Source: Bos javanicus
Lineage: Eukaryota; Chordata; Mammalia; Artiodactyla; Bovidae
Length of the DNA stretch: 64,000 nucleotides
Assembly (NCBI RefSeq): GCF_032452875.1
Contig: NC_083869.1
Location: forward strand, 73,092,501 to 73,156,500
Direction of reading: 5' to 3'
Part shown: positions 42,721-53,268 of the stretch, one piece after another
Layout: each line of letters opens with the position of its first letter
Position numbering within the stretch: position 1 is the stretch's first letter
Notes under the pieces: model-generated
Database searches by the model: none
What the model saw: the letters and a program-made list of their open reading frames with translations, nothing else
What the model was told of the DNA's origin: nothing
Program-made: the position numbers and the translations under genes

Positions 42721-43260
42721 CAATGTAAGTAAAGGAATGAGTATCACCACTCCCCTCCACCAGCACATTTCCCACACCCAGCACTTTCATGCCCTCTCAT
42801 GCGCCTGCCTGCCCCTTAGCACAGCCAGTCCTTCTGTTCAAATCATACTTCTGAGGAAGCTTCCATCCTTGCTTCCTGAGCCCTCCTCACCCCTAGGTTG
42901 GATGATGTTCCCTCCTCGGGGATCTGGGTTCCTCTGGCCTTGCGCTCCCAATGCAGCAGCATCATGTCTACACTCATCACCTCCTGGAGACGGAAGCTTT
43001 TGACTTATTTCTCATATCTGGTGCCTGCCCAGTGGCCAGCACTGCACAGGTGCTTAGGAGCCAGCTGAAACTGGAGCCCAGAAGGCAGAGGTAGGGGTAG
43101 GCACTGGCCAAGGAGCATGGTGATCCCCAGGGAGGCTGTTGAGGACTCTGCCAGAGCTGCATCTTGGGGACTCCAGGAAGGCAGACTCCAGCCACATGAC
43201 ACTCTGATGCTATGAAACCCCCAATCCCTTGTAGAATAAACACAGATCCCAGATCCAAAT
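42721..43260. other. Unique intergenic DNA
   Basis: No recognised repeat or exon. Confidence 0.4.
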
Positions 43261-43470
43261 AGGGCTTCCCAGATGGCACCAGTGGTAAAGAACCCACTTG
43301 CCAATGCAGGAGACAGATATGGGTTGGATCTCTGGGTCGGGAAGGTACCCTGGAGAAGGAAATGCCCACCCACTCCAGTATTCTTGCCTGGAGAATCCCT
43401 TGCACAGAAGAGCCTGTGGGTTACAGTCCACAGGGTAGCACAGAGTCAGACACGACCGAAGTGATTTAGC
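43261..43470 (+). mobile_element. Bov-tA SINE
   Basis: GGGCTTCCCAGATGGCACCAG head, CCACTCCAGTATTCTTGCCTGG core and AGTCAGACACGACCG terminus. Full length. Confidence 0.9.
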
Positions 43471-43587
43471 ATGCATCACTCACCAGGTTCAAATAGCAAA
43501 AGAGCTGATATCAGAGGCCTGGAGTCTGGTGGAAACAGCTCTGAATGGGGATAGGGTGGGAGGGAAGCAAGTCTCTCTGCTTATGGG

Positions 43588-43828
43588 TAGGCAACTCAGT
43601 ACTCTTGCCTGGAAAATCCCATGGACAGAGGAGTCTAGTAGGCTGCAGTCCATGGGGTCACTAAGAGTCGTGTCACTTTCCCTTTTCCCTTTCACGCATT
43701 GGAGAAGGAAATGACAACCCACTTCAGTGTTCTTGCCTGGAGAATCCCAGGGACGGAGGAGCCTGGTAGGCTGCCGTCTGTGGGGTCGCACAGAGTTGGA
43801 CACGACTGAAGCGCCTTAGCAGCAGCAA
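43588..43828 (+). mobile_element. Bov-A2 SINE, slightly 5'-truncated
   Basis: Two Bov-A monomers joined by TTTCCCTTTTCCCTTTCACGC, ending GACTGAAGCGCCTTAGCAGCAGCAAGC. The first monomer lacks about 15-20 bases of its 5' end. Confidence 0.9.
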
Positions 43829-44119
43829 GCAGTAAAGACAGTGAAATATTGAATAATAACAATTATTCCATTGTTGAGTCTGCTGCCCAGAGCCATGCAC
43901 TTGATTGAAAAATTCACGTTTCCATTTTGAAAACAAGACAACAAAAGCTCTGAGAATGTGAGCACCTTTCCCAAGAGGCGTAGCTACTCAGTGGCCTCAC
44001 TGCGTGTGATGAGCTGTATGCATCTCCACTGCCTGTGCTCTTTGCCACCGTGCCCTGCTGTTACTACATCAGAGCAGGACAATATTAAGGGAAGAAATCC
44101 ACATTTGGACTCTTGCATT
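43829..44119. other. Intergenic DNA with MIR-like trace
   Basis: A weak reverse MIR signature (CATTTTGAAAACAAGACAAC..CCTTTCCCAAGAGGCG) at 43920-44000; otherwise nothing. Confidence 0.35.
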
Positions 44120-44625
44120 AATGTTACAGGATATACAAATTATTGCTGCATAGCAAATTGCTCCAAAACTTAACAAATTAAAATAGCCAACGCTTTTTAT
44201 TTCACACTCAGGTAGGTGGTGCTGCCTCAGGGGTCTTGATCTTGCAGTCATGTTGTCAATATGGCTGTGGCCACTGAAGGCTTGGCCAAGGTTGGAGGAG
44301 CTGCTTCCAAGATGCGGCACTCATTGTGCTGTTGGCTGGAGGCCTCAGTTCCTCACCTTGTGACCTCTCCACGGGGCTCTCAGACTGTCCTCTCAACAAG
44401 GCAGCCAGCCAATATACACATATTTACTTATTTATTTTTGGCTTCACTGCTTGGCAAGTTGGATTTTAGTTCCCCCACCAGGGATTGAACCTGCACCCCC
44501 AGCGTTGGCAGCATGGACTCTTAACCCTTGGACTTCCAGGAAGTCCCCAAGTCTTAGTGCTTTTTTTGATCTAGTCTCTGAAGTCCCACATGGTCACTTT
44601 CACTTTATTCTATTCATTAAAATTA
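44120..44625. mobile_element. Unassigned ancient repeat, split by CHR SINE
   Basis: The order CAAATTATTGCTGCATAGC, AATTAAAATAGCC.., GGAGGCCTCAGTTCCTC, GACCTCTCC.., then beyond the SINE GATCTAGTCTCTGAAGTCCC is that of a common old mammalian repeat whose name I cannot confirm. Confidence 0.45.
44418..44548 (-). mobile_element. CHR-type SINE
   Basis: Reverse orientation: T-rich/ATTTATTTATTTTTGGC start (tail), AGGGATTGAACCTGCACCCC, and the head as GGACTTCCAGGAAGTCCCC. Confidence 0.88.
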
Positions 44626-44866
44626 CCTGTAGCATTTTGCATTCCCACCAGTAACACAAGAGCATTCCTGTAGCTCCAAATGCTCGCTAGCATTTGGTGA
44701 GTCAGAGTTTGGGCCATGGTAATAGGTGTGTAGCAGTTTCTTGTTTTGCTTTTTATTTGCCTGATGACATATGTTGTGGAGCATCTTTTAATATGCTTAT
44801 TTTCCATTTGCATAACTTCTTTGATGAAGTGTCTGTTAAAGTCTTTGACCCACTTTGTAATTGATT

Positions 44867-44938
44867 GTTTCTTTCCTTATTGCTGAGTTGGTTTCTTTCC
44901 TTATTGCTGAGTTGGTTTCTTTCCTTATTGCTGAGTTT
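44867..44938. repeat. Three tandem copies of a 24-bp unit
   Basis: GTTTCTTTCCTTATTGCTGAGTTG repeated at 44867-44890, 44891-44914 and 44915-44938 (last base differs). The unit is L1 ORF2 antisense sequence, so this is a local in-frame triplication in the old L1. Confidence 0.95.
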
Positions 44939-45057
44939 TAAGAGTTTTTTTATATTTTGAAAAACAGTCCTTTATCAGATGTGTCTTTTGCCAAATAGTT
45001 TCTCCCAGCCTTGGCCTTTCTTCTCATCCCCTTGACATTGTCTTTCACAGAGCAGAA

Positions 45058-45083
45058 CTTTTTTGTTTTGTTTTGTTTTGTTG
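45058..45083. repeat. (GTTTT)n simple repeat
   Basis: TTTTTTG followed by several GTTTT units, in the antisense L1. Confidence 0.85.
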
Positions 45084-45112
45084 AATAGAAGTTTTAAATT
45101 TTAATGGGATCC

Positions 45113-45589
45113 ATTGCCATTAAAAAGAATGAAAAACACCATTTGCAGCAACATGGATGGACCTAGAGAATGTCATACTGAGTGAAGTAAGTCAACAGAG
45201 AAGGAGAAATATCATATGACATCCCTTATATGTGGAATCTAAAAAAAACAAACAATGATACAGATGAGCTTACTTACAAAACATAAAAGACTCACAGACT
45301 TTGAGAAAGAGTTCATGGTTGTTGAGGGGAAGATAGGGAGACGGCCTAGTTAGGCAGTTTGGGATGGACATGTACACACTGCTATATTCAAAATGGATAA
45401 CCAACAAGGACCTACTGTAAAGTGCATGAAAATTTGCTTAACTGTTTTGTGGCAGGCTGTCTGGGAGGGGAGTTTTGGGGAAAATCGATACATGTATATG
45501 TATGGCTGAGTCACTTTGCTGTTTACCTGAAACTATCACAATATTGTTTGCTAATCGGCTGTACCTCAATACAAAATAAAAAGTTAAAA
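45113..45589 (+). mobile_element. L1 3' end inserted in an older antisense L1
   Basis: The insert runs from ORF2 C-terminus (ATTAAAAAGAATGAAAAAC, CATGGATGGACCTAGAGAATG) through the 3' UTR to CAATACAAAATAAAAAG. A 17-bp target duplication with two mismatches (AAATTTTAATGGGATCC at 45096-45112, AAATTTTAATGGAGTCC at 45590-45606) fixes both ends. Confidence 0.92.
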
Positions 45590-46629
45590 AAATTTTAATG
45601 GAGTCCAGCTTATCAATTATTTCTTTCCTAGATTCTTCCTTTGGTGTTGTACTTAAATAGTCATCACCATAGACAAGGTCATCTTAGGTTTTCTTCTATT
45701 TTATCTTCTGGGTGTTTTATACTTTCAAGTTTTACATTTATGTCTGTGATTCATTCTGATTTAATTTTTGTGAAAAACATAAGGTCTGTGTCTGAATTCA
45801 TATTTTTGCTTGTGCATATCCAGTTTTTCCAGCACCACGGGTTTAAAAGACTATCTTATTCCACTGCATTGTCTTTGCACTTCCTCAAAGATTAGTTGAT
45901 TATATTTATATGGGTCTGTTTCTGGGCTGTCTATTCTGTTCCATTAATTTATTTGTCTATTCTTTCACCAATATTGTGTTATATTGGTAATTATAGCTTT
46001 ATAGTAAGTCTTGAATTTGGGTAGCATAAGTCTTCCAACTCTGTTCTTCTCCTTCAATATTTTTTTGGCTATTCTAGGTCTCTTGTATCTCCATATAAAC
46101 TTTTGAATCAGTTTGTCAATATCTATAAGATAACTTACTGGGATTTTGATTGGAATTGCTTTGAATCTAAAAGTCACATTGAGGAAAACCGACATCTTGA
46201 CAATATCAGCCTTCCTAGCCATGAACATCAGATTACTTCTCTTCAATTTCCCCCTGGAATTACTATTTGTGCATGGTGTGAGGTAGGGGTCAACTTTCTC
46301 TTCTTTCCCCCTCACATTTATTCTAAGTGACCTAGTACACTTACGGAAAATACTTTCTTTCTCCCACTGTTTTGCAGTGTCACCTTTGTCATAAATCAAA
46401 TGTTCAAATATGCATGGGTCTACTTCTGGGCTTTTTTTTGTTTTCATCATGTATTTGCAGTTTGTCTATTACTGCAGAATGCCAAATTACTGTGAGCTTT
46501 GTAAAAATTCTTGACTCCTGGTAGAACAAGTCTTCCCACCTTGTTTTTCTTCTTCAAGAGTTTCTTGTCTACATTTATCCCTTTACAGTTTAAAATGAGC
46601 CTTTCAGGCTACATAAAAACATCTTTTCA

Positions 46630-46766
46630 GAGACTTCCCTGGTGGTCAAGGGCTAAGACACTCTGAGTGCAGGAGGCTCAGATTCAGTCCCTGGTCAGAG
46701 AACTAGATCTTGCATGCTACAGCTAAGACTGTAGCCAGTGCAGCCAAATAAATAAATATATTTTTA
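46630..46766 (+). mobile_element. CHR-type SINE
   Basis: AGACTTCCCTGGTGGTCAAG head, TTCAGTCCCTGGTCAGAGAAC and CAGCCAAATAAATAAATAT tail. Confidence 0.88.
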
Positions 46767-46956
46767 AAGACATCTATTGAAACTTTTATCAGAATTGCAT
46801 TAACTGCACAGATCATTTGGGAGAGAATTGATAACGTTACTATGTCTTCTGTTGAATATCTTTCCATTTAGTTAAATCTTTACTTTTCTCTCAAGAATGA
46901 TCTACAGTTTTCTTCAATGAGGTGTTGCTCTTTTTGCTGTTGTTAGATGTATTTCT

Positions 46957-47170
46957 GGACTTACCTGGTGGCTCAGATGGTAAAGCGTCTGTCTACAATG
47001 CAGGAGACCTGGGTTCGATCCCTGGGTCGGGACGATTCCCTGGAGAAGGAAATGGTAACCCACTCCAGTACTCTTACCTAGAAAATCCCATGGACGGAGG
47101 AGTCTGGTGCAGGCTACTGCTCGTGGGGTCGCAAAGAGCTGGACACGACTGAGCGACTTCATTTTCACTT
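46957..47170 (+). mobile_element. Bov-tA SINE with Bov-A2-like 3' end
   Basis: GGACTTACCTGGTGGCTCAG head, core, and a terminus GACACGACTGAGCGACTTCATTTTCACTTT, the junction sequence normally seen between Bov-A2 monomers. A 14-bp TSD with one mismatch (TTAGATGTATTTCT 46943-46956; TTAGATATATTTCT 47171-47184) flanks it. Confidence 0.9.
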
Positions 47171-47303
47171 TTAGATATATTTCTAGGTATTCAAATGTTT
47201 TGTTCTGTTGTAAACAGTGCCTGTTTAAAATTTTCATCTTTTGTTTGTTGCCGATATATACATAGAAATAGTTTGTTTTTACTGGATTTTATCCAGCAAT
47301 ATT

Positions 47304-47581
47304 CAGAGAAGGCAATGGCACCCCATCCAGTATTCTTTTGCCGGGAAAATCCCAGGACAGAGGAGCCTACAGGCTTCAGCCCATGGGGTCGCTAAGAGTC
47401 GGACCTGACTGAGTGACTTCACTTTCACTTTCCACTTTCATGCATTGGAGAAGGAAATGGCAACCCACTCCAGTGCTCTTGCCTGGAGAATCCCAGGGAC
47501 AGGGGAGACTGGTGGGCTGCCATCTATGGGGTCACACAGAGTCGGACACAACTGAAGCAACTTAGTAGCAGCAGCAGCAGC
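47304..47581 (+). mobile_element. Bov-A2 SINE, complete
   Basis: Complete dimer from CAGAGAAGGCAATGGCACCCC to (AGC)n. A perfect 13-bp TSD ATCCAGCAATATT lies at 47291-47303 and 47582-47594. Low divergence makes it young. Confidence 0.95.
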
Positions 47582-47710
47582 ATCCAGCAATATTGCTGAA
47601 TTCATTATTCAATCTAGTGATCTGTCAGTTCTTTAGATTTCCTATTTACATAGTCATGTCACTCACTACTTACAACAGTCTTATTTCTTCCTTCCCAGTC
47701 CTTATGACTT

Positions 47711-47838
47711 CTTTTTTTTTTTTTTTTGGCCATGCTGTGTGGCATGCAGGATCTTAGTTTCCTGACCAGGCATCAAACCCATGCTTCCTGCAGTGGGATC
47801 ATGGAGTCTTAACTACTGGACGACCAGGAAAGTCCCCG
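47711..47838 (-). mobile_element. CHR-type SINE
   Basis: T-run tail at the left, body GGCATGCAGGATCTTAGTTTCC and head GACCAGGAAAGTCCCC. A perfect 10-bp TSD CTTATGACTT lies at 47701-47710 and 47839-47848. Confidence 0.93.
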
Positions 47839-48600
47839 CTTATGACTTTAATGTCTATTTTTCTGGCCAGGGCCTGCAACACAACATTCAGTAGAGGTAG
47901 CTTGCTTTGCTCCAGCTCTCAAATGGAAAGCTTTCAACGTCTCATCATTAAGTGTGGTATTTTCCCTAGTTTTTTTTAATAGGTAATCTTTATCAGATTA
48001 AGAAAATTTTCTTCTGTTTTAAGTTTTCTAAAAGTATGTTTAAAATCATGAATGGATGTTGAATTTTTATCAAATGCTGTTTCTAGATCAATTAAGATGA
48101 TCATGTTTTTTTCTGTATACTCTGTTCATGTGATTAATTTCATTAATTGACTTTCTAATGTTAAAACCAACCTTGGAATAAATACTACTTGACCTTATGT
48201 TACAAGATTCCTTTTGCTAATATTTTGTTTAGGATTTTTGCATCAATGTAATGAGTGAGATTGGCCTGTAATTTGTCTTTCTCATAAGGTCTTATCAAAT
48301 TTGGTATCAAGGTTATGCTGACCTGATCAGGTGGAGTTTTCTCTTATTCTAATCTCTCTGGAGGAGTTTCTGTGGGGCTGATTTTTATTTTTCTTCCATA
48401 AGTATTTGATAAAACGCACGACTGTAGCCATCTGGGTTTGGAGTTTTGTGTGAAGTTTTAAAATTATGTATTCAACTTCATTAACAGCTATAAGACTATA
48501 AGACTATTAACAATTTTCTTTTCTCTTGTATCAGTTTTGAATTGTTGGATTTTTTTCCTACAGTTTGTCAATTTAATCTAAATTTTACATTATTGTTATA

Positions 48601-50150
48601 TTGTATATACTCAGCCTTGTTGTTTATTTTTACTTAAATAAAATGAGTCTATACAATGCAGTGGTTTTTGGTATATCCACAAAGTTGTACAATTGTCACT
48701 ACTATCTAATTCCAGTTAGATATTTAATTCCAGTTAAAATATTTTAATTATCCCCAAAGAAACTTCATACCCATTAGCAGTGACTTCCCTCATCCTCTTC
48801 CCCTCAACCTTTGACAACCACTAGTCTATTTTTTGTATCTACAGATGTGCCTATTTCGGGCATTTCGTATAAATGGGGTTACATGGTATGCAGCCTTTTG
48901 TGACTGGGTTCTTTCATTCAGTGTAACGTTTTCAAGGTTTACCCATGTTGTAGTATTTATCAGCACATCATTCCTTTTCACGGCCAAATAATATTCATTG
49001 TAGAGATATACAGCTACATTTTGTTTATCTACTCATCAGCTGATGAACATTAATGAACATTAGTGTTTCCACTTTGGGGTTAATATGAAAAATCTTGCTA
49101 TAAACTTTATTTAATGAGTCTTTGGAAGGACAAATATTTTCAGTTCTCTCGGGTAAATATCCAGGTTTGAATTTACTGGGTCATATAACTCTATGTTTAG
49201 TTTTTTTGAGGCACTGACAGATTTTTCCAAAGTCTGCACCATCTTACATTCCTACCAGCAATGTATAAGGGTTCCAACTTCTCCACATCTTTCCCCAAAC
49301 TATTGTTGTCTGCTTTTAAAAAATCAATTAATGAACTTATTTCATTTTATTTTTGGCTGCATCTTCATTGCTGTGCAGGCTTTCCTGAGCGGCAGCAAGC
49401 AGGGGCTATGCCTGGTTGCAGTGCATGGACTTCTCCTTGCAGGGAGCATGGGCTCTAGGGTGCACAGGTTCAGTAGTTGTGGCACACAGACTTAGTTGCC
49501 CCACTGCATGTGGGATCTTCACAGATCAGGTATCAAACCCATGTCCTCTGCACTGGCAGGCAGATTCTCAACCACGGACCAGTAGCAAAGCCCCCTGTCT
49601 GCTTTTTTGACCCTATCCATTCTAGTGGGTATGAAGTGCTGTCTCATTTTGGTTTTGATTTTAATTTCTTTAATGACTAAACGTGTTGGTCATTTTTATG
49701 TACTAGTTGGACTTTTTTTTTTTTTTTAGAAATGTGTATTCAGGTCTTTTGCCCATTTTAAAATTGAGCTATTTGTCTTTTATTGTTGACTTATAAAAGT
49801 TCTTTATATATTCTGGGTATGTCTTTTATCAGATACATGATTTACAAATATTTTTTCCCATTCTGTGTGTTTTATTTTTTTACTTTCTTGTTTTCTGAAA
49901 CACACAAAAAAACATTTATTTTTAAAGTTTTTAACTTCAGTGAAGTTCAATTTTTTTTCTTTTGTTGCTTGTGCTTTTGCTGTCACATTGCCTAATAAAA
50001 GCTCATGAAGACTTAACACATCTTTACTTACAAGAATTTTATAGTTTTAGCTCTTATTTGGACTTTCATCCATTTTGAGTTAATTTTTGTATATGATGAG
50101 AGGTAGATTCAAATTCATTCTTTTGTATGTGTTTTTCAATTGCTCCTCAT
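48601..50150 (-). mobile_element. Second antisense L1 (3' UTR and ORF2), split by SINE
   Basis: 48601-49317 reads the 3' side (CATTCCTACCAGCAATGTATAAGGG near the end) and 49607-50150 continues into ORF2 (TTTTATCAGATACATGATTTAC, ATTTTGAGTTAATTTTTGTATATG). The orientation is the same as the neighbouring L1, but its starting point in ORF2 shows it is a separate element. Confidence 0.85.
49318..49595 (-). mobile_element. CHR-type SINE, long form
   Basis: About 280 bases in reverse: A-tail side at 49318, body (GGGAGCATGGGCTCTAGGG, AGTTGTGGCACACAGAC) and head. The 11-bp TSD TGTCTGCTTTT is present at 49307-49317 and 49596-49606. Confidence 0.93.
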
Positions 50151-50154
50151 TAAA

Positions 50155-51831
50155 TTTCTTGCGAAGATGAGCTCGATAAAGGACAGAAATGGTATGGACT
50201 TAAAAGAAGCAGAAGATATTAAGAACAGATGGCAAGAATACACAGAACTGTATAAAAAAGATCTTCATGACCCAGATAATCACGATGGTGTGATCACTGA
50301 CCTAGAGCCAGACATCCTGGAATGTGAAGTCAAGTGGGCCTTAGAAAGCATCACTACGAACAAAGCTAGTGGAGGTGATGGAATTCCAATTGAGCTATTC
50401 CAAATCCTGAAAGATGATGCTGTGAAAGTGCTGCACTTAATATACAAGTAAATTTGGAAAACTCAGCAGTGGCCACAGGACTGGAAAAGGTCAGTTTTCA
50501 TTCCAATCCCAAAGAAAGCCAATGCCAAAGAATGTTCAAACTACCACACAATTGCATTCATCTCACATGCTAGTAAAGTAATGCTTAAAATTCTCCAAGC
50601 CAGGCTTCAGCAATATGTGAACTGTGAACTTCCTGATGTTCAAGCTGGTTTTAGAAAAGGCAGAGGAACCAGAGATCAAATTGCCAACATCCGCTGGATC
50701 ATGGGAAAAGCAAGAGAGTTCCAGAAAAACATCTATTTCTGCTTTCTTGACTATGCCAAAGCCTTTGACTGTGTGAATCACAATCAACTGTGGAAAATTC
50801 TGAAAGAGATGGGAATACCAGACCACCTGACCCGCCTCTTGAGAAATTTGTATGCAGGTCAGGAAGCAACAGTTAGAACTGGACATGGAACAACAGACTG
50901 GTTCCAAATAGGAAAAGGAGTTCGTCAAGGCTGTATATTGTCACCCTGTTTAATTAACTTATATGCAGAGTACATCATGAGAAACGCTGGACTGGAAGAA
51001 ACACTAACTGGAATCAAGATTGCCGGGAGAAATATCAATAACCTCAGATATGCAGATGATACCACCCTTATGGCAGAAAGTGAAGAGGAACTCAAAAGCC
51101 TCTTGATGAAAGTGAAAGAGGAGAGTGAAAAAGTTGGCTTAAAGCTCAACATTCAGAAAACGAAGATCATGGCATCCGGTCCCGCCATTTCATGGGAAAT
51201 AGATGGGGAAACAGTGGAAACAGTGTCAGACTTTATTTTTCTGGGCTCCAAAATCACCGCAGATGGTGACTGCAGCCATGAAATTAAAAGACGCTTACTC
51301 CTTGGAAGGAAAGTTATGACCAACCTAGATAGCATATTCAAAAGCAGAGACATTACTTTGCCAACAAATGTCTGTCTAGTCAAGGCTATGGTTTTTCCTG
51401 TGGTCATGTATGGATGTGAGAGTTGGACTGTGAAGAAGGCTGAGTGCCGAAGAATTGATGCTTTTGAACTGTGGTGTTGGAGAAGACTCTTGAGAGTCCC
51501 TTGGACTGCAAGGACATCCAACCAGTCCATTCTGAAGGAGATCAGCCCTGGGATTTCTTTGGAAGGAATGATGCTGAAGCTGAAAGTCCAGTACTTTGGC
51601 CACCTCATGCGAAGAGTTGACTCATTGGAAAAGACTCTGATGTTGGGAGAGATTGGGGGCAGGAGGAGAAGGGGCCGACAGAGGATGAGATGGCTGGATG
51701 GCATCACTGACTCGATGGACGTGAGTCTGGGTGAACTCCGGGAGTTGGTGATGGACAGGGAGGCCTTGCGTGCTGCAATTCATGGGGTGGCAAAGAGTCG
51801 GACACGACTGAGCGACTGATCTGATCTGATC
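50155..51831 (+). mobile_element. BovB LINE, young 5'-truncated copy
   Basis: Begins in the spacer (AAGATGAGCTCGATAAAGGAC) and ends in a (GATCT)n tail. It lies in an antisense L1 that resumes at about 51834. Apart from one TAA (50449-50451) the RT frame is open from the left end to 51819. A 3-base in-frame deletion relative to other copies removes one Glu near 50243. Confidence 0.93.
50581..51819 (+). CDS. BovB RT/C-terminal ORF fragment
   Basis: 412 codons from an ATG. Motif A FLDYAKAFD (catalytic Asp57; Ile to Leu relative to most copies), motif B GVRQGCILSPCLI (113-125) and motif C YADD (157-160) are intact, followed by the conserved C-terminal region. The frame is continuous with 50155-50451 upstream except for one TAA at 50449-50451, where sister copies have CAA (Gln). 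The endonuclease is absent. It is a retroelement remnant, not a host gene. Confidence 0.85.
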   Translation: MLKILQARLQQYVNCELPDVQAGFRKGRGTRDQIANIRWIMGKAREFQKNIYFCFLDYAKAFDCVNHNQLWKILKEMGIPDHLTRLLRNLYAGQEATVRTGHGTTDWFQIGKGVRQGCILSPCLINLYAEYIMRNAGLEETLTGIKIAGRNINNLRYADDTTLMAESEEELKSLLMKVKEESEKVGLKLNIQKTKIMASGPAISWEIDGETVETVSDFIFLGSKITADGDCSHEIKRRLLLGRKVMTNLDSIFKSRDITLPTNVCLVKAMVFPVVMYGCESWTVKKAECRRIDAFELWCWRRLLRVPWTARTSNQSILKEISPGISLEGMMLKLKVQYFGHLMRRVDSLEKTLMLGEIGGRRRRGRQRMRWLDGITDSMDVSLGELRELVMDREALRAAIHGVAKSRTRLSD

Positions 51832-51833
51832 TT

Positions 51834-52600
51834 TTTAACACCTACAGGATCTTTGATGATGTTCCTTTTTTATTTTTGATATTAATAATTTGTGCCTTTT
51901 CATCAGTTAATCTTGCCAAAGTTTCATCGATTTTGAAGTGTTAATTATATTAGTCTTTTTAAATAGTCAACTTTTTGCTTTATTGATCCTTCCTAATACA
52001 CGTTTTTTATTTAATTGTTTTCAGCATTATATTATTTTTCTCATTATTTTGCTATTCTTTTTCTAACATCTTGAGATGAATATCTTAAACATTTTCAGCT
52101 TTTCCTTTTTTTCTAACATACACATCCAAGGCTAAAATTCTCCTCTGAGCTGGGCTTTGGCTGCATTTCGAAATGCATCATTTAGTTAAAATTTTTTTCT
52201 TTTATCAGTTAAAAATTTTTCTAATTTCTGCTATAACGTCTCTTCATCCATTGGGTTATTTATGTTTTAAATGTTGTGCTTGCACGATATATCTTTTTCT
52301 AACCTGATTTTCAACTTACCTGTGTACTCAGTTTAGATCTATCTCTTGGAAAGAACATATACTTGTGTTTTTTTAAAATCCAGTCTAATATTTTTGTCAT
52401 TTCATTGTTGTGTTCTGTCCCATTTGTATTTAATGTAATTAGTAGGATATTGACTTATATCTAACATCTTACTATGTGCTTTCTATTTTTCCTATTTCCT
52501 TTTCTATTAATTTTGACTTCTTTAGAATGAATTGTTTTTATTATAAAACCTCTTTCTTTATATTAGTTTGAAAGTTACACCTTGTTTCAACTTTAGTTAT
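51834..52600 (-). mobile_element. Antisense L1 ORF2, N-terminal side
   Basis: TTTTATTTTTGATATTAATAATTTGTGCC, CTTTTTGCTTTATTGATCC and TTGTGTTCTGTCCC class motifs continue L1 in reverse orientation. The L1-like sequence is interrupted by the 28S pseudogene at 52608 and continues weakly after 53092. Confidence 0.7.
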
Positions 52601-52607
52601 TTTTTTT

Positions 52608-53091
52608 ACAAACCCTTGTGTCGAAGGTTGACTTTCAATAGATCGCAGCGAGGGAGCTGCTCTGCTACGTACGAAACCCGACCCAGAAGCAGGTCGTCTA
52701 CCAATGGTTTAGCACCAGGTTCTCCGCGAATATGCGGTGCGTGACGGGCGAGGGGGCGGTCGCCTTTCCGGCCGCGCCCGGTGTCCCGGGACGAAGGGCT
52801 CTCTGCAGCGGACCCTGGTCGCAACGCGCGGCGCATGGCGCCGCGCCCCGCCCCGAGGGACGCGGGCGACGTCCCCCCCCCCCCCCCGACGTCCCGGGGA
52901 CCGCGGGGGACCGGCTATCCAAGGCCAACCGAGGCTTCCGAGGCCAACCGAGGCTCTCGCGGCGCTGCCGGATCGTTCTGCCTGGGTGGCCTTCTGACTT
53001 AGAGGCGTTCAGTCATAATCCCATAGATGGTAGGTAGCTTCACCCCATTGGCTCTTCAGCCAAGCACATACACCAAATATCTGAACCTGCG
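52608..53091 (-). pseudogene. 28S rRNA 3'-end retropseudogene
   Basis: Read on the minus strand this is the last ~480 bases of mammalian 28S rRNA. It runs from AACCTGCG..TTCAG..TTTGGTG-class sequence (GCACATACACCAAATATC on plus) through a GC-rich expansion segment with a C15 run (about 52873-52888), to the conserved end ..CGATCTATTGAAAGTC..ACACAAGGGTTTGT. A7 follows the 3' end (plus T7 at 52601-52607). It is 5'-truncated, has several substitutions (for example in CCTTGTGTCGAAGGTTGAC), and is a dead copy. The high CpG content here is rRNA sequence, not a promoter island. Confidence 0.95.
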
Positions 53092-53265
53092 ACTTTATTT
53101 TTAAGATTTTCTTAAAGTTTCAAAGTCCATCGGTAACTTTTCAAAACCAAATGTTAATCAGTACTTTTATTTTCTTCTATAGAACACTTGACTTCATTTG
53201 GATCCCTTTTAATTTTTGTGCCCTTTTTATGGATTTTTAATTCCATATACATTTTAAAATCCATG
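53092..53265 (-). mobile_element. L1-like AT-rich sequence flanking the 28S copy
   Basis: Possibly the continuation of the L1 at 51834-52600. The identity is weak. Confidence 0.35.
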
Positions 53266-53268
53266 AGG

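Larger units (their letters stand above)
44626..46628 (-). mobile_element. Old L1 ORF2 in reverse orientation
   Basis: Antisense L1 from ORF2 C-terminus backward (TTTGCATTCCCACCAGTAAC, TTGCCAAATAGTTTCTCCC, TCCAGCACCACGGG, GGGATTTTGATTGGAATTGC). A second L1 (45113-45589, plus) is inserted in it. The minus-strand frame 46450-45965 still reads L1-like TKSHIE../..FIWRYKRPRIAKKIL.. residues. It continues after the SINEs to about 48600. Confidence 0.85.
46767..48600 (-). mobile_element. Old L1 ORF2 in reverse, continued
   Basis: Antisense L1 blocks at 46767-46942, 47185-47290, 47595-47700 and 47849-48600 (for example GTAATTTGTCTTTCTCATAAGG, TTTGGTATCAAGGTTATGC), separated by Bov-tA, Bov-A2 and CHR insertions. 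Confidence 0.75.

Noticed and set aside
52732..53037. Overlapping long GC-rich ORFs as a possible new gene or CpG island
   Set aside because: The sequence is the reverse complement of the 28S rRNA 3' end; the frames are chance openings in rRNA sequence.
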